From Podocnemis expansa (lineage: Eukaryota > Chordata > Testudines > Podocnemididae): DNA of 64,000 nt. Below the pieces are notes generated by a model, which saw only the letters and a list, made by a program, of their open reading frames with translations, was not told the DNA's origin and ran no database searches. Position numbers and translations under genes: made by a program. This document shows positions 12,393-24,441 of this stretch, piece after piece; the first letter of the stretch is position 1, and the number at the start of each line of letters is the position of its first letter. Location: the NCBI GenBank assembly GCA_007922195.1, contig ML682059.1, positions 10,003,748 through 10,067,747 of the forward strand, in the 5' to 3' direction.

Positions 12393-12488
12393 GGTGAGCC
12401 TGGTGTGGGACTGCCAGGACCACCGGGAATGCCAGGACCGCCAGGACGGCCACATCCTTCCGGACCATCTGTTTTGTTCAGAGGACCT
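12393..12488 (+). CDS. COL15A1: COL15A1 exon, end of a collagenous block
   Basis: This exon has 32 codons. It begins with Gly-X-Y repeats (GEPGVGLPGPPGMPGPPGRP), with one short slip at GVGLP where a residue is missing, then leaves the triple helix in the segment HPSGPSVLFRGP. That marks the start of a non-collagenous linker continued by the next exon. The acceptor is TTCTTTTAG and the donor GTGAGT, phase 0 on both sides. Confidence 0.87.
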
Positions 12489-13357
12489 GTGAGTTTCTGA
12501 GGCTGTCTAAGATTTTGCTTCGCTTCTCTTGTCCTTTAGCACAGAGTGAGGTAAAACTTGAGAGATGTAGTCTGAGTAAATAATCTGGTAGCCAATATGA
12601 ATAAATGGTCAAAAAATGTACACATAATAGAACACGGACACATTTTAATGTGACTCACACTCTGTCAATCAGCACCTAGCCGTTACATGCCTACAATGGA
12701 ACAGGGCTAATATGCATGTGTTCTTTTGGAAAAGGGTTTCTAAAGATGTGACCCATGACACTTAAAAGATGTGATCCTCTCCCCCCCCCCCACCCCACAA
12801 AGACATCAGTATTAGACGTTATAAAATTTGAATGACTCATTTCCTCCCGTGCCCTACCATGGGGATATGATGAAAGCCATTTATACTTGCAATTAATTAC
12901 AAATGCATATATTACTATGGTGGTGAAGTTCCTTTTTTCAGTAGCTGGGAACAAGGAAGTGTAAGAGAGTGATTCCGATTGGCCCTTGTCTGTACACATG
13001 TGTCTCCCTTTGGTTCCTGAGAGTTGTTTCCAAGCTGTCAGAAAGAAAATTAGGCCTAGGGCTTTTGCTGCATCGCTGGTAACTGGTTTCATCCTTAGAT
13101 GAATCCAGTGGTGGCTTTCATTGAGCTCAGTGGCTGTTATGTGTTTCTGAAATACCACGTATGCTAAGACAAAACTGTCTACTAAATTTCATATTTAACA
13201 GCGTAATTTATGAAGTATAAGAACCGTAACTTTTGGATTGCCTGAGCCACTCAATGCTAACTAAGCAGCACACATTGCTTCTCAGGAAGTGGTTGCAAAG
13301 GTGACATCAAGCCATTTTTGTGCTCGCCTGATCTTGGGTATGCTGAATACTAACCCC
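12489..13357. other. Intron with a poly-C run
   Basis: The only feature is a C run at about 12779-12791. The minus-strand open frame of 155 codons around 12691-13158 has no recognised domain and is probably chance. Confidence 0.5.
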
Positions 13358-13715
13358 AGGAGCATTGCTGCCCCGAGGAAAAGTGCGGGGCATAGGCACG
13401 GCCTCAGCCCTCTGTGCCCCTGATTCTCTGCCTCAGACCCAATCCAGCCTTGGGCTCCTGCTGCCCCCAGCCTGGCCCCAGATCCCTAGCTGAGGAGTGG
13501 GCCAGGAGATGCAGGTGCAGCCACAGGAGGCCTGGCCTAGGACTGGACCCGGAGAGGCAGGTGCCGCCAACATTGGCCAGGCTGCAGATGTCTGGCTAGG
13601 GACAGGACCAGGGAAGGCACGGGCTTCCCCTGACACTCGGGGCACTGGTGCTGGGAGTGGGGCACATGCCCTGTGTGGCAGGCCCCAACAACACCCCTGA
13701 CCAACCCATTTGTCA
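13358..13715. repeat. GC-rich block, probably mobile-element derived
   Basis: This block is sharply richer in G and C than its flanks (words such as GGCCTGGCCTAGGACTGGAC) and resembles the interiors of the hAT elements at 6218 and 43477. I could not define clear ends or a target duplication, so the class is a guess. Confidence 0.35.
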
Positions 13716-14112
13716 GGCAGAAGATGGATGAGTCCAAGAATAACTCTAATGTACCCCATCTGATAACAGTCCTAAGGGACTGATAATGCTGCTGGGGATC
13801 CTTAGGAGATGGTGGAGCGCCAGCCCTTCTTTTTCCACCAGATTGGACTAAATGAATGGAATGCCATACCTGTGCGGTGTAGGCTCTTCATCTCAAGAGG
13901 GATCACCCTTGTTCCTTGCATTGGCTGCTACAGTGGTTTTCTAGACATTTTATACTAGGGTGCAGTGCAAAAAGGCAAGAGTGGTCCCAGAATCTGCAGC
14001 CCTGAGCACTTAAAATAGTGAGATTGCTATCATAGCAACATAAAAATATATATTAGTGAGGCAAGATGGATGAGGTAATATCTTTTATTGGATCAAACTT
14101 TGTTGAAGACAG

Positions 14113-14153
14113 AGACAAGCTTTTGAGTTTACACAGAGCTCTTCTTCAAGTCT
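14113..14153 (-). ncRNA. Hammerhead-ribozyme-like relic (PLE family 2)
   Basis: On the minus strand AGAC and GTCT can pair as stem I around TTGAAGA, a GAGCTC/ACTC stem II, AAAA and GCTT. Two core positions differ from the hammerhead consensus (C3 to T and the first G of GAAA to A), so this copy should be dead. A sister relic is at 18669-18707 on the + strand. Confidence 0.4.
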
Positions 14154-16034
14154 GGGAGAGGTACTCAGCATGTCACAGCTGCACACAAGGTGAAACAGAT
14201 TGTTTAGCAGAAATAGTTAACACATTTCAAAAGACCACTTGTGATGGTTTCCAATTAATAACTCCCCAGTCATAGGGAAAGGACAAAACCCCCCCAAAAA
14301 ACAGTGAGGCAGAGACAGTGGTTACAGATAGTTGTAATAAGCCATAAATCAAGTGTTTCTCTTTAGTTCATAATCTTAAGTGTTTAGCAAAATTCTGAAT
14401 TTAAGGTCAACTTTTGAACACGTGCAGGTTTCCTTTAATTACTTTGTGAAAAGTGTTTACCCCAAGTTGACAAGGATTTGCGTGGCTATGTGTTTGAAAG
14501 AGTAGTGATTGTCTGGTTTCACCCACATAGTTGTCATTGGGGCCTTTAGTGTTCCTGTGGTAATAAGCTTGTGTTGGATCCATGGCTCTTGAAAGGTGTA
14601 TTATGTGGGGTATTGATTACTCTGGCAGTGGAGATATAGCTGTGGATTTTGCATCTATTCTGACATGCTATGGTGCCAGTTTGATTTGGTCTGTTCTGGT
14701 CTGTAAGGACTTTGCTTCTGATGATGAACTTGTAGAGGTTGGAGGTTGTTTGAAGGCCAGGAGAGAGAATTTGGGAAAGATTTATTTCAGGATATGGTCC
14801 CCAATGAGTATAGGTTGCAATTGTCTAATGATACCCTCTACGGGTTCCATTGTGGGGTAGTAAGTGACAATTAGGGGTGTGCAGTTGGAGAGGTGTGCAT
14901 ACTGACGCAGGTTCTCTCACAAATAGTGGAACCAACAAAAAGTCCGCAAGCCACAGAATGCCATCTCTTGGAGAAACCAAGGCACAAGTACCAACCAAAT
15001 GAGTTCTACACAACACCCCAGCATAACCAATTTATCAAGAACACCCCTAACTGAAATTAAATTATCTGTACCATCCAAGAGACTGACCTTGCCCCACTCC
15101 AGAGCCTAATGCTATGCTAACATGAAGAGCTAGAATTCTTCTACCGACTCTGTCTCAAGCCTTTCACAAAAATAACAAGAACAACCACAATTAGCATGAC
15201 CCCACGGAAAAGCATAAAAGCAAAGAATCATTTGAATGGCTGAAATCATATTCTTGATCATTGTTAATTCAGAAAAAAAATTTACAGTGAAGTCCTTAAC
15301 AAACATCACATTCCCCACAATCTCTCTGCCACCGAAAGGGCAGCTATGCAGTCCCTGAAATCCAGCCACCAGCTAATGATCAAATCAACAGACCAAAGGA
15401 GAAGTGCCTTCATAATCCTCCTGTGATGACTACATTAACAAGGACAGCCAAGAGCCAGCAACATGCTGACACCACCTGCTGCAAAGAGCTCAAAGAAGAC
15501 TCCATATTATGATTTACCCAGTAAATGAGGATATCATCAAATCCTTCCCCAATCAACTCCAAAATAAATTCTACTACTTCAACCGCCCAAAAACCCAGCC
15601 CAGGGACCTTCCACATGCTTCCAAAGATGCACAAAAAAGGAAACCCAAGCAGACTTATATTTGGCTACAGCACTCTCATTGAAGGAAATACCAGGACATC
15701 TTCAAACCGCTCAACACCCAAAGGATCAGCTTCTTCCAGGACTCAACCAATTCTTCTAGAAACTCTTCATTTTTAATAACCTTCCTCCAGACACTGTCCT
15801 TACCACCATGGATTTCATCTCCCTATACACCAGCATCCGGCTCAATGACTGCATTGCTACTTGCTTCAAATACGTACAAGACAACGGGCAACACTCAGCT
15901 ATCCATCCCAAATATGTTACCAAACTTCTTCATTTCACCCTAATTCATAACAATTTTACTTTAAATATCAAACACTTTGTCTGAACCATGAGAACAGTCA
16001 TGGATATTGTGATGGCCACCCAGTATGCCAGCCT

Positions 16035-17345
16035 CTTCAGTCTCTGGGAAAATCATGGAGCAAGTCCTCAAAGAATCCATTTTGAAGCACTTGGAAGAGA
16101 GGATGGAGGTCACAAACAGTCAGCATGGATTCACCAAGGGCAAGTCATACCTGACCAAGCTGATCACCTATGATGAGGAGAATGGCTCTGTGGATGTGGG
16201 AGAAGCAGTGGACATATATGCCTTGACTTTAGCAAAGCTCTTGATGGAGTCTCCTACAATGTTCTTGCCAGCAAGTTATAAAAGCAGAGTTGAATGAATG
16301 GACTAGAAGGTGGATAGAAAGCTGGCTAGATCATTTGGCTCAAGCAGTGGTGACCATGGCTCGATATCAGGTTGGCAGCCAGTAACAAGTGGAGTGCCCC
16401 AAGGTTTGGTCCTGGAGCCGGTTTTTTCAGCATCTTCAATAATGATATGGAGTACAGGATGGATTGCATCCTCAAAAAGTTTGCAGTTTACATTAACCTG
16501 GGGGGAGTAGTAGATACACTGTAGGATAGCAATACAATACAGAGTGACCTAGAAAAATTGGAGAACTGGGCCAAAAGAAATCTGATGAGGTTCATCACGG
16601 ATGAGTGTAGAGTTCTGCACTTAAGATGGAAGAATCCCATACACTGCTACAGACTGGGGACTGACTGGCTAAGCAACAGTTCTGCAGAAAAGGATGAGGG
16701 AGATACAGTGGACAAGAAGCTGGATATGAACCAACAGTGTGCCCTTGTTGCCAAGATGGCTAATGGCATATTGGGCTGCATTAATAGGAGCATTGCCAGC
16801 AAGTTGAGGGAATTGATTATCTAGCACTGATGAGGCCTCATCTGGAATATTGTGTCCAGTTCCCCTCCCCCTCATCCTCCAATATAGGAAGGATGTGGAC
16901 AAATTGGAGAGAGTTTAGTGGTGGGCAGTGAAAATGATTAGGGGATTGACGCACATGAGTTAAGAGGAAAGCCTGAGGAAACTAGACTTGTTAAGTCTGC
17001 AGAAGAGAAGAGTAAGAAGGGATTTGATAACTTTCAACTGCCCAAATTGGGGTTCTAAGGAGGATAGAGCTTAGCTGTTTTCAGTGGGGCAGATGACAGA
17101 AGGAGCAATGGTCCTAAGTTGCAATGGGGAGGTCTAGGTTGCCATTGGACATCAGGAAAAATGTTTCCATTAGGAGGCATTGAAACAGGTTGCCTAGGGA
17201 GGTAACAGAATTGCCATCCATAGAAGTTTTTAAGGCTGGCTTGACAAAGCCCTGGCTGGGATGATTTAGCTGAGGTTGGTCCTGCTTTGAACAGATGGTT
17301 GGACTAGATGATATCCTGAGTTCCCTAATATATGGGTCAGCTTAA
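16035..17345 (+). mobile_element. 5'-truncated CR1 LINE inside the PLE
   Basis: The fragment encodes the CR1 reverse transcriptase in pieces: HLEERMEVTNSQHGFTKGKS, GSVDVGEAVD, WQPVTSGVPQG (an RT motif), then NLMRF, RVLHLRWKNP, LGTDWL and QQCALVAKMANGILGCINRS. It ends with the CR1 3' tail GGTTGGACTAGATGATATCC. It splits the PLE reverse transcriptase, so it is younger than the PLE. Frameshifts and a lost FADD motif show that it is inactive. Confidence 0.85.
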
Positions 17346-18802
17346 GAAATAGTTACTGGATAAAAATACCTTGAAACCAAAGATCTATCTGAGGTATCTA
17401 TATATTTTCATCCTCTGGGCAGATGACCATAACCACTTCTTAGCTTTTCACCACAATTTCAGCAACTACCACCCATCCATTAAATGCTCTGTAGAACTTG
17501 CCCACACTGACATCAACTTAACCACAATCAGCATCGACTATGGAACTTTACAGACAACTGTATACAAAAAACCTACTGATCACTACACCTATCTTCAAAG
17601 TGGGACTCTCTCCCATCAAAGATCATGTGATAAATTCATTAGTCTTTACAAGTACCACAAGACTCCTTGTTTGTTTTTGTGGAACTAGACTGACACAGCT
17701 ATTTGTTTGGAACTAACCAGCCCAAACACACTGAGAAATCTGTGATCTACAGCTAGGCACTCAGATACCAGAGTGTGTGCTGAGGGAAAGTCCTGGACAT
17801 TCACCTTAACATGCTCAAAAATGTCTTCCCAAACAAGGACATTTCACCAGAGAAGTAGAGGGGGCATCATGGAACAGGTCACAAATACTGCAATAAAATC
17901 TTTGACCACCTACCTGTAGATGTCACCTACCACTCCAGACTGAAACAGTTACAACCTATATTCGATGGAAAGAAATCTTTCCCAAACTCCCTCTTCTGGC
18001 CTTCAGTCACACATCCTCTCCAAGCTCATAATCAAAAGCAAGCTTCCCACAGGCCAGGACAATACCAACTCCAAGAGACATCAGATTCCTGCCAAAACAG
18101 AAGCAAAAACCTGCAACCATATTTCTACTGCTGTGATGATCAACAGCCTCCACGACACATCTTTAAAGATCCATATGGCCTACACATTGCCTATCGTTCA
18201 GGTGGTATATCTCATCAGTGAGCTAAATGCCCCAATGACAACTATGTGGGTGAAACCAGACAATCACTATGCACTTGCCCAGAAAAATAAGACATGAATG
18301 CCCTATCATATGTGGGTGAATGCCTTATACTGTGATCATTCCATGTCTGACTTTGGTCCTCATCTTCAAAGGAAATCTGCACAGCATGTTCAAAAGACAA
18401 GCTGGAGCTTAATTCATAACTTGGCCAGACATTAAAGATCCTGGTTTGAATAAAGACACTGGATTTATGGCTTATTACAACAATCTATAACACACTAAAC
18501 CATCTCCCCCAAAAAATCCCTTTTTCCCCTCTTCTCCCCCCTTCCATATATCTAGCAGTGTGATTGGAAGCCTCACCCTGAATGCTTCATTGAAATCCGT
18601 GTTAACCACTTTATGTAAACAATCTGTTTCATGTTGTATTTAGCTGTGATACTCTGAGTACATTTCTCAGACCAGAAGAGGAGCGCTGTGTCAGCTCGAA
18701 GGTTTCTCTTCAACAAAAGCTGGTTTAGTAAAACATATTATCTTGCCTCCAGTGTCTCTCTATATCCTTGGAGTAACTTGGCTATAGTAACACCGCATAC
18801 AA

Positions 18803-19341
18803 AAATTGGTGTATAATTTTACTTTTTAAATTTTAAATAAAGTTATTAAATCTTAGAGATTTCAATATGCCTTGTGATAGTTTCTCTTGTTAACAGTGAG
18901 GCTGCACTGTGCTGGAGCACACACAACTCCGATGGTGGCAGTAGCATGTGTCGGGTGTATTAGGAGTTGGAGGCAAGCAGCAGCCAGGCTGAAAAGGATT
19001 TAGCTCTAGTGGGTCCCAATAATTATGTAGGCATATGGCTAAGTGACAGAGGTGCTTTATGTGGGCTGGCAGGAAAGGAGAAGGTTGTAAATGTCTTAAG
19101 TACAGAGGTTTAAATAGTTATAGTTCAAGGTAAGCAATAGCTGTTCTTATTTTGGACTCTGGAGCAGTCCAGTCAATAGTCAGGACTCTTCAGACCTAGT
19201 GCCTGGGGTGCCCTCTCCTGTCCAATGTCTAGTCAAACAAGCAGGAACCTTCAGGTTTCCAGATCAGACTGTCTCTCTCATTGGGGTCTCTCTGCATCGG
19301 CTCCCCGCCCCAGCCGCTGCTGCTCCCTGTGCAAGTCTTTT
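18803..19341. other. Intron, no recognised feature
   Basis: Nothing was named here. The 212-codon open frame that starts near 19281 runs into the hAT element and is not supported as a gene. Confidence 0.45.
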
Positions 19342-19653
19342 ATGTGGTCGGCAACCCAAAAGATAAGAAGTCATTTTTAAAAATTCTTTCAATAATCAAG
19401 TGTTTTGAGAGCCACAATGGGCATGGCCTCATGGTGGGGGTGGGGGGAGCTGGGCCAGGGCATCTGCTGCAGGGTCCGCTGGTGAAGGGGAAGGAGGAGC
19501 TGGGAACCAGAAGTGGCAGGGGGGAGCCTAGAGCCTGTCGTGGACTGCCCACAGGGTCCTCCAGTGGTGGGAGGCAGGGGGCTGGAGCCATGAGCTTCAA
19601 GAGGGCAGTCGAAATGCTGCATACAGCTCCAGAGCTGCAGTTTGCAGACCCCT
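19342..19653. mobile_element. hAT-like element
   Basis: The left end GTGGTCGGCAACCC and the right end GCAGTTTGCAGACCCCTG resemble the terminal repeats of hAT elements, around a GC-rich interior with Gly/Pro-like codon noise. No clean target duplication was found, so the ends are approximate. Confidence 0.45.
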
Positions 19654-20264
19654 GTCTTGTAGTGTCTAGAGCTGCTTGTCTGTTCCACACAAGGTTCTTC
19701 ATATGGATTCTGAAGAAGTGTCTCTACATTTGGTCTCTGGAGCACCTAACTAACAATGTGGCCAGCTACTGCTTTCAATTCCAAACAGAACCCAGTTGCT
19801 ATGTTTCCTCTTACATGGTCAGGGAAAAGAAAAGTGAAGTTGGGAGGGAGCTGATAAGAGTTGTAGCCCCCCTGCTTTGCAGGTCCCTCATGTACAGTCA
19901 AAAACTTATACAACAGTAGAATTCTAGTGTGAATAGGCAATAAAAAACACCCATGGAACTAACTTCTATATTTGTTCTATGAATTGGCATTATTCCATTG
20001 TCCTATAAGCATCACAAATTTTAAACGAGGAGAAATTATTTACATGTGTGAAACTATTTCAGTTGCTAATAACTCCTCTTCGTGTTTAATGTTTGTACAA
20101 CTTGACTGAGGAAAGCTTCAACTTTCCCAGGTTTCTCATGCATCAAACACTCTCACATAATTCAAAAGAAGGGTGATATAGATTTCTTTTGAACCACTCC
20201 AAAACTTCATCTTGTTGAGAGCAGATGGAGAATCTCTCTTTTTGGGGGGAGGGAACGGAGAACC

Positions 20265-20295
<31 letters not shown>

Positions 20296-20928
20296 GTCCC
20301 CGGAAAGTTTTAATCTTTAAAAATACAGGGCTATGGAAATCTGAGCATAACCTTCAGTGGAACTTTAGATGTCAATGGACTGCATGAAACGTGAAAGGCT
20401 TTTGGCTCATGTATTTAGTCCCCAGAATTGTGTATTTATGTATTTTGGGGAAGTTTCTTCACCAACCAGAGCATAACTCAGTTTTCCGGTCAAAGAACGG
20501 GACCTTTGTAGGAAGCTAGTGAATGATTACTATAGAGGCATTTTGAGGGATACCCAAGTGTGAAATTTAAAAATTAAATTTAAATATTTATTCCGTCTGA
20601 TCACTGATGATCTTACATAAGGATGCAACTTTTGGGGATCCTTGTCAATGCAATAGCACAGTATTTGCAGGTGTATACAGAATTGAACAACTCATATAAT
20701 TAATTGGTATGAAACTCATCCAAAATATCCGAGTAAAATACCATCTGGTGCATTTAGATATACAGAATATCAGTGAGATCTTAAGAGTATATTTTATTTC
20801 ATAGGCAGCTTTCTACTAATGAGATGCCAACTGTAATGAGATTAACAATGAAGTAGAAATGGTATTTTATCGCTATCTTCCATCTCCTCATTAAAAACAA
20901 AGTTTGAAATGAATTCTTTCTACTTCAG
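19654..20928. other. Intron with a 27-base poly-T run
   Basis: A run of T occupies 20269-20295, perhaps the tail of an old antisense retroposed sequence, but no body was recognised next to it. Confidence 0.45.
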
Positions 20929-20991
20929 AGTAGACTGGAACCTGATGGATCTGGGTCTGGTGACTTTGATAGAGACAGTGAACTTTTACGA
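20929..20991 (+). CDS. COL15A1: COL15A1 non-collagenous linker exon with Ser-Gly site
   Basis: A 21-codon exon that is entirely non-collagenous (SRLEPDGSGSGDFD, then RDSELLR). The double Ser-Gly flanked by Asp matches the acidic context favoured for glycosaminoglycan attachment, and type XV collagen is known to carry chondroitin sulphate. ELLR followed directly by [10 protein letters not shown] in the next exon agrees with my memory of human COL15A1. The acceptor is CTACTTCAG and the donor GTAAGT. Read alone this exon could be missed by gene finders because it lacks Gly repeats. Confidence 0.82.
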
Positions 20992-22030
20992 GTAAGTATT
21001 TATTAAAGCTTATTGTTCATTTTTACAGTAAACCACTTTTTTATTTGTATTTAAAATGGTCATAACATTTGAATAACTATGAATCATTCATTTTTATGGC
21101 TACACAATGAAAAATGTGGTTTTCATTTATATAGAAACCATAAAATAAGCAAACATCCAACAACAAAAGGCTTTTCAAGGAGAATATATTTCATCCAAGT
21201 AACAGAGGTAGCTTTACAATCAGATTCTAAAGAAAAAAGTGAATTGGAAGCTTGGATGGAGACAAAAGAGAAGTAAAGAAAAACGGCATTGCAAGTAAAA
21301 ATAAAGCTGTCACTAACTCTCTCTAACAATTGTGGAGCATTAGGGGAAGGGAGAGAGGATGCCAAGACTGAGGCAATATCATGGATAGTGGAATGGAAGA
21401 AAAATATATGGGTAGAAGATGGGAGCAATAGGGCACTTTATAAGAATCTCCTTTTTAAAATCTAATTCTGAGATTAGAAGCCAGTGAAGGTGAGAGAAGA
21501 GGAGAAAATATTCTTTATTTCTTAATTCAGTTCTGGACTGAAGCTGGGGGGCTTCAACATTAAGATGACATTAAGATGTTGTATGACTATATAGTGGTGT
21601 TAATTCCCACTAATTCCATCTGTCAGCCTTGTCACTGTTCTCTCCATTGTCTTCCCATCCCTTTGCAGCAGCCAACATCCATGCTGAACTTCTATTAAGT
21701 CAAGACTCTAAAAAATTCTGTAGCTCAAACCAAAAGTACCTTCCTGAGATAGAGATTTCTGATTCAGTGGCCTGTGCTATGCAGAGGGTCAGACTAGGTG
21801 ATCATTATGGTCCTTTCTGAAACTTAATGTATGACTCATACCTACCCAGTGTTGAATTCATCAAGGGTTGCTGCCTATTAATAATGAACATGTTCCTTTT
21901 GACCCATGTTCCAGACACTACTGCTATTGTATGGAATTCAGTTTATGTACCTCCTGAGTCAAAATCAGTCCCTGTTTTAGGTATGTGTGTGTGACTCATG
22001 CTGGTACTTTGCAGAGAGGTGCATTTCTTG
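20992..22030. other. Intron, no recognised feature
   Basis: This is AT-rich intron. The open frames at 21079-21276 and 21123-21428 overlap on opposite strands and show no domain. Confidence 0.5.
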
Positions 22031-22135
22031 AGATTCAGTGCGGTCTCTAGCTCCAAAGGGGCAGCCATATTAGTCAAGTTCAGCAAAAAAAGCAAGGAGT
22101 CCGGTGGCACTTTAAGACTAACAGATTTATTGACC

Positions 22136-22176
22136 GCATGAGCTTTCGTGGGAGAAAATCCCACTTTGTCAGATGC
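22136..22176 (-). ncRNA. Hammerhead-ribozyme-like motif, one core change
   Basis: Minus strand: GCAT, CTGACAA, a GTGGGA/TCCCAC stem II with a TTTTC-type loop, GAAA, GCTC, ATGC. All core positions fit the hammerhead consensus except G8, which is A. The closing GCAT/ATGC stem and stem II are perfect. Confidence 0.5.
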
Positions 22177-23080
22177 TTTGAATATGGGGGAATGTACAGA
22201 ATGGGAGGCAAATAAATGCAAGGGAGTGTAAGACATGGGATCAGGTCATATAGTAACAGCAAATCAGAGCAGTTGTTAAGATTCAAACTGTGGGAAACAG
22301 CACATAGAGGAGAATGAAGTCAAATCACCTGTTGTAAAGGGAAAAGAAGCCATAGTCGCAATTTAATCCTGCTTTCACACAGTCTAATCTGCATATCAGT
22401 TCTAATTCAGCGGTCTCTCTTTGGAATCATTATGCCCCACTGACTTTCTTGAGCACAGCTGTTAACAGATCATCCATAGAGTGATTAGAAAGATGGAAGT
22501 GCTCAGCAACTGATTTTTGCATGTTGTGATTTCTGATGTCAGTTTTGTGCCCATTTATTCTTTTGCTCAAGGATTGTCCTGTTTGTCCAATGTATAAGGT
22601 GTGGGGGCATTTCTGGCACATAATGGCATAAATCACATTAGTGGATGAGCAGGTGAATGAATCCTTGATGGAGTAGCTGACTTGATTAGGTCCTATGATG
22701 GTGTCTTTTGTGCAGATATGTGGGCAAAATTGGCAATGTGGTTTGTTGCAAGGGTGTGTGCCTGCTTTAATGTTTCTGTTGTTAGGTCTGTAGTTGCTGG
22801 TGAGTATCTGTTTAAGGTTAGGCAGCTGTCTGTAGGCGAGGAGATGTCTGTCTCCCAGGGCTGGAGAGAGTGAGGGATCATCTTTTAGGATAGGCTGTAG
22901 GTCCTTAATGATGTGTTGTAGAGGTCTGACTTGAGGGTTGTATGTGGTGACCAGTGGTGTTCTATTGTTTTCTTTTTTGGTCCTCTCCTGCAGTAGTTGA
23001 CATTAGGGTACCCGTCTGGCTTGTCTAATGCTTCCTTGCGTTTATTTTCATCCCATTCTCTAAGTTCCCCCATCTTCAAA

Positions 23081-23121
23081 GCATCTGACGAAGTGGGATT
23101 TTCTTCCATAAAAGCTCATGC
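23081..23121 (+). ncRNA. Hammerhead-ribozyme-like motif, mutated GAAA
   Basis: The inverted partner of 22136-22176 at the other end of the same PLE. It keeps GCAT, CTGACGA, GCTC and ATGC, but GAAA has become AAAA and stem II has mismatches. Confidence 0.45.
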
Positions 23122-23312
23122 GATAAATAAATCTGTTAGTTTTTAAGTACCGCAGGACTCCTTATTTTTTTAGTGTGGTTTCTAGAGGACAACATGCTGG
23201 ATTAAGAATTAGAAGACCTCCACTGTATTCCTGGTTTCTCTCTGACCTGCTGTCTCTTCATGTCTTAGTCTTTGTTTCCCTCCCATCTCGTATCTGGATT
23301 GTTAGTTTAGGT

Positions 23313-24441
23313 CAGTGGTTTCCAACCTGTGGTCTGGGGACAACTGGGGATCTGCAGAGTTGTTGCAAGGGGTCCGTGAATACATCCAGCCCTAGCCACT
23401 GCCATCTGGTGGCAGGCAGCCTGGGCCTCATCTGTTCCCAGCCACTGCCAGCCAGTCATCCACATTGGAAATGGCTCTAAATCAGGGATGTCAAACTTAG
23501 CCTATGGGGGTGGATCCAGCCTGCGAAGCTGTTGGCATGGGCTGTGCCCGGGAGCTATCTGCAACAGTGGACTGCAAAGAGAGGTGAGGCATGCTTCTGA
23601 GGCACTGACATGATCGAAGTCAAAGCACGGGGGAGCTAAGGAAGTGCTCCAGCCAATCCCAGCTCAGCTCTGCTGTGGTCTGCCAACCAATCAGAGTCTC
23701 AGTCACATCAAGCTAGTTCAGCTCTGGAGAGCCACTGCAGTGCCCCCCATCCTGACTATTCACTGTCAGTCAGTCAACATGCTAATTTGATTGACAGTAC
23801 ATTGCACAAATCACAAATAAAAAAGGAAAAAAGTGGCTGGGGACCACATGGGAACAAACCAATCAAAGGCTAGCCTGGACTGAGCCAACCAAAGGCCAGC
23901 ATTCTGAATGACTGACAGTGAGTGTGCCTGGAGGGGAGAGGCAGGAGGCCAGCCTGGCTGCCTGTGACTGAGACTGTTATTTTGCCTGCCACCAGGAGTT
24001 AGGGGAAGTGGAAAGGGAAGGGAAATAGGAGGGAGAGGGAGCAAGGAAGTCTGAGAGCCAGTGTGGGGAAGGGAGGCCCAAAAAGTAGAGGAAAGGGAAG
24101 GTGTGGGAGAATCTGAGGGGTTGGGGAGGGAAAAGTAAACCCCATGCCTCTCTGAACATGAAGATGGAAAGGGTTAGGGAGCCCATGCAGCCACATGGCC
24201 TGCAACAGGATTTATGCCTTCCAGTGTGGCCTGCCACGTTGAGTGAGTTTGATACCTCTGCTCTAAATGAATTGTATTTAACTGCTGCAAGCAGCCACAC
24301 TTTGGATATGTCCTCCACTGCCCTTCTGCAGCACCACTGCCTGCCATCAGTCCCCAATAACAACTATTATCATTTGGAGGTCCATGAAATTTTTTGATGC
24401 TAGAAAGGGATCCTCATACTCGGAAAGGTTGGGAACTACTG
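23313..24441. mobile_element. hAT element with a second hAT inside
   Basis: The ends CAGTGGTTTCCAACCT and AGGTTGGGAACTACTG form terminal inverted repeats. Flanks GTTTAGGT (23305-23312) and ATTTAGGT (24442-24449) are an 8-bp duplication with one mismatch. Without the inner element it is about 340 bp and has no transposase. It lies inside the SINE. Confidence 0.8.
23483..24260. mobile_element. Inner hAT element with perfect target duplication
   Basis: The ends CAGGGATGTCAAACTTAGCC and GTGAGTTTGATACCTCTG are hAT-type inverted repeats. Identical CTCTAAAT on both sides (23475-23482 and 24261-24268) proves the insertion into the outer hAT. At 778 bp it is longer than the other hAT copies here but has no recognisable transposase. 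The right part is rich in G and A. Confidence 0.88.

Larger units (their letters stand above)
14050..18802 (+). mobile_element. Near-complete decayed Penelope-like element, CR1 nested inside
   Basis: A Penelope-like retroelement carries a reverse transcriptase and a C-terminal GIY-YIG endonuclease. From 14050 to about 14870 its 3' part lies inverted. From about 14880 the forward element follows: an N-terminal region, RT around 15520-16030 (FHMLPKMHKKGNPS, TTMDFISLYTSI), RT continued at 17370-17590 (LQTTVYKKPTDHYTYLQ), the region before the endonuclease at 17965-18240 (KLIIKSKLPTGQ, CNHISTA) and the start of the endonuclease. The 3' end at about 18440-18775 is the inverted partner of 14050-14360. 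Frames are broken throughout, so it is inactive. A short PLE terminal piece also sits at about 17598-17705. Confidence 0.8.
22051..23174 (-). mobile_element. 5'-truncated Penelope-like element with GIY-YIG endonuclease
   Basis: On the minus strand 22430-22636 encodes a GIY-YIG endonuclease segment (VIYAIMCQKCPHTLYIGQTG, then RINGHKTDIRNH and VAEHF, with the YIG, Arg and Glu positions present). Upstream on that strand, about 22640-22880, lies the Cys-containing region typical of PLEs (CNKPHC-like, CPHIC). Both ends carry the same terminal sequence in opposite orientation. Only the left end keeps the tip GGGGCAGCCATATTAGTC. Target copies GCGGTCTCTAG (22040-22050) and GTGGTTTCTAG (23175-23185) match at 9 of 11. 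No reverse transcriptase remains. Confidence 0.82.

Noticed and set aside
19281..19919. A 212-codon open frame on the + strand
   Set aside because: It crosses a GC-rich hAT-like element and plain intron, with no domain or splice context.
22430..22636. A GIY-YIG nuclease as a host gene
   Set aside because: It lies between PLE ends with a target duplication, so it is the PLE endonuclease.
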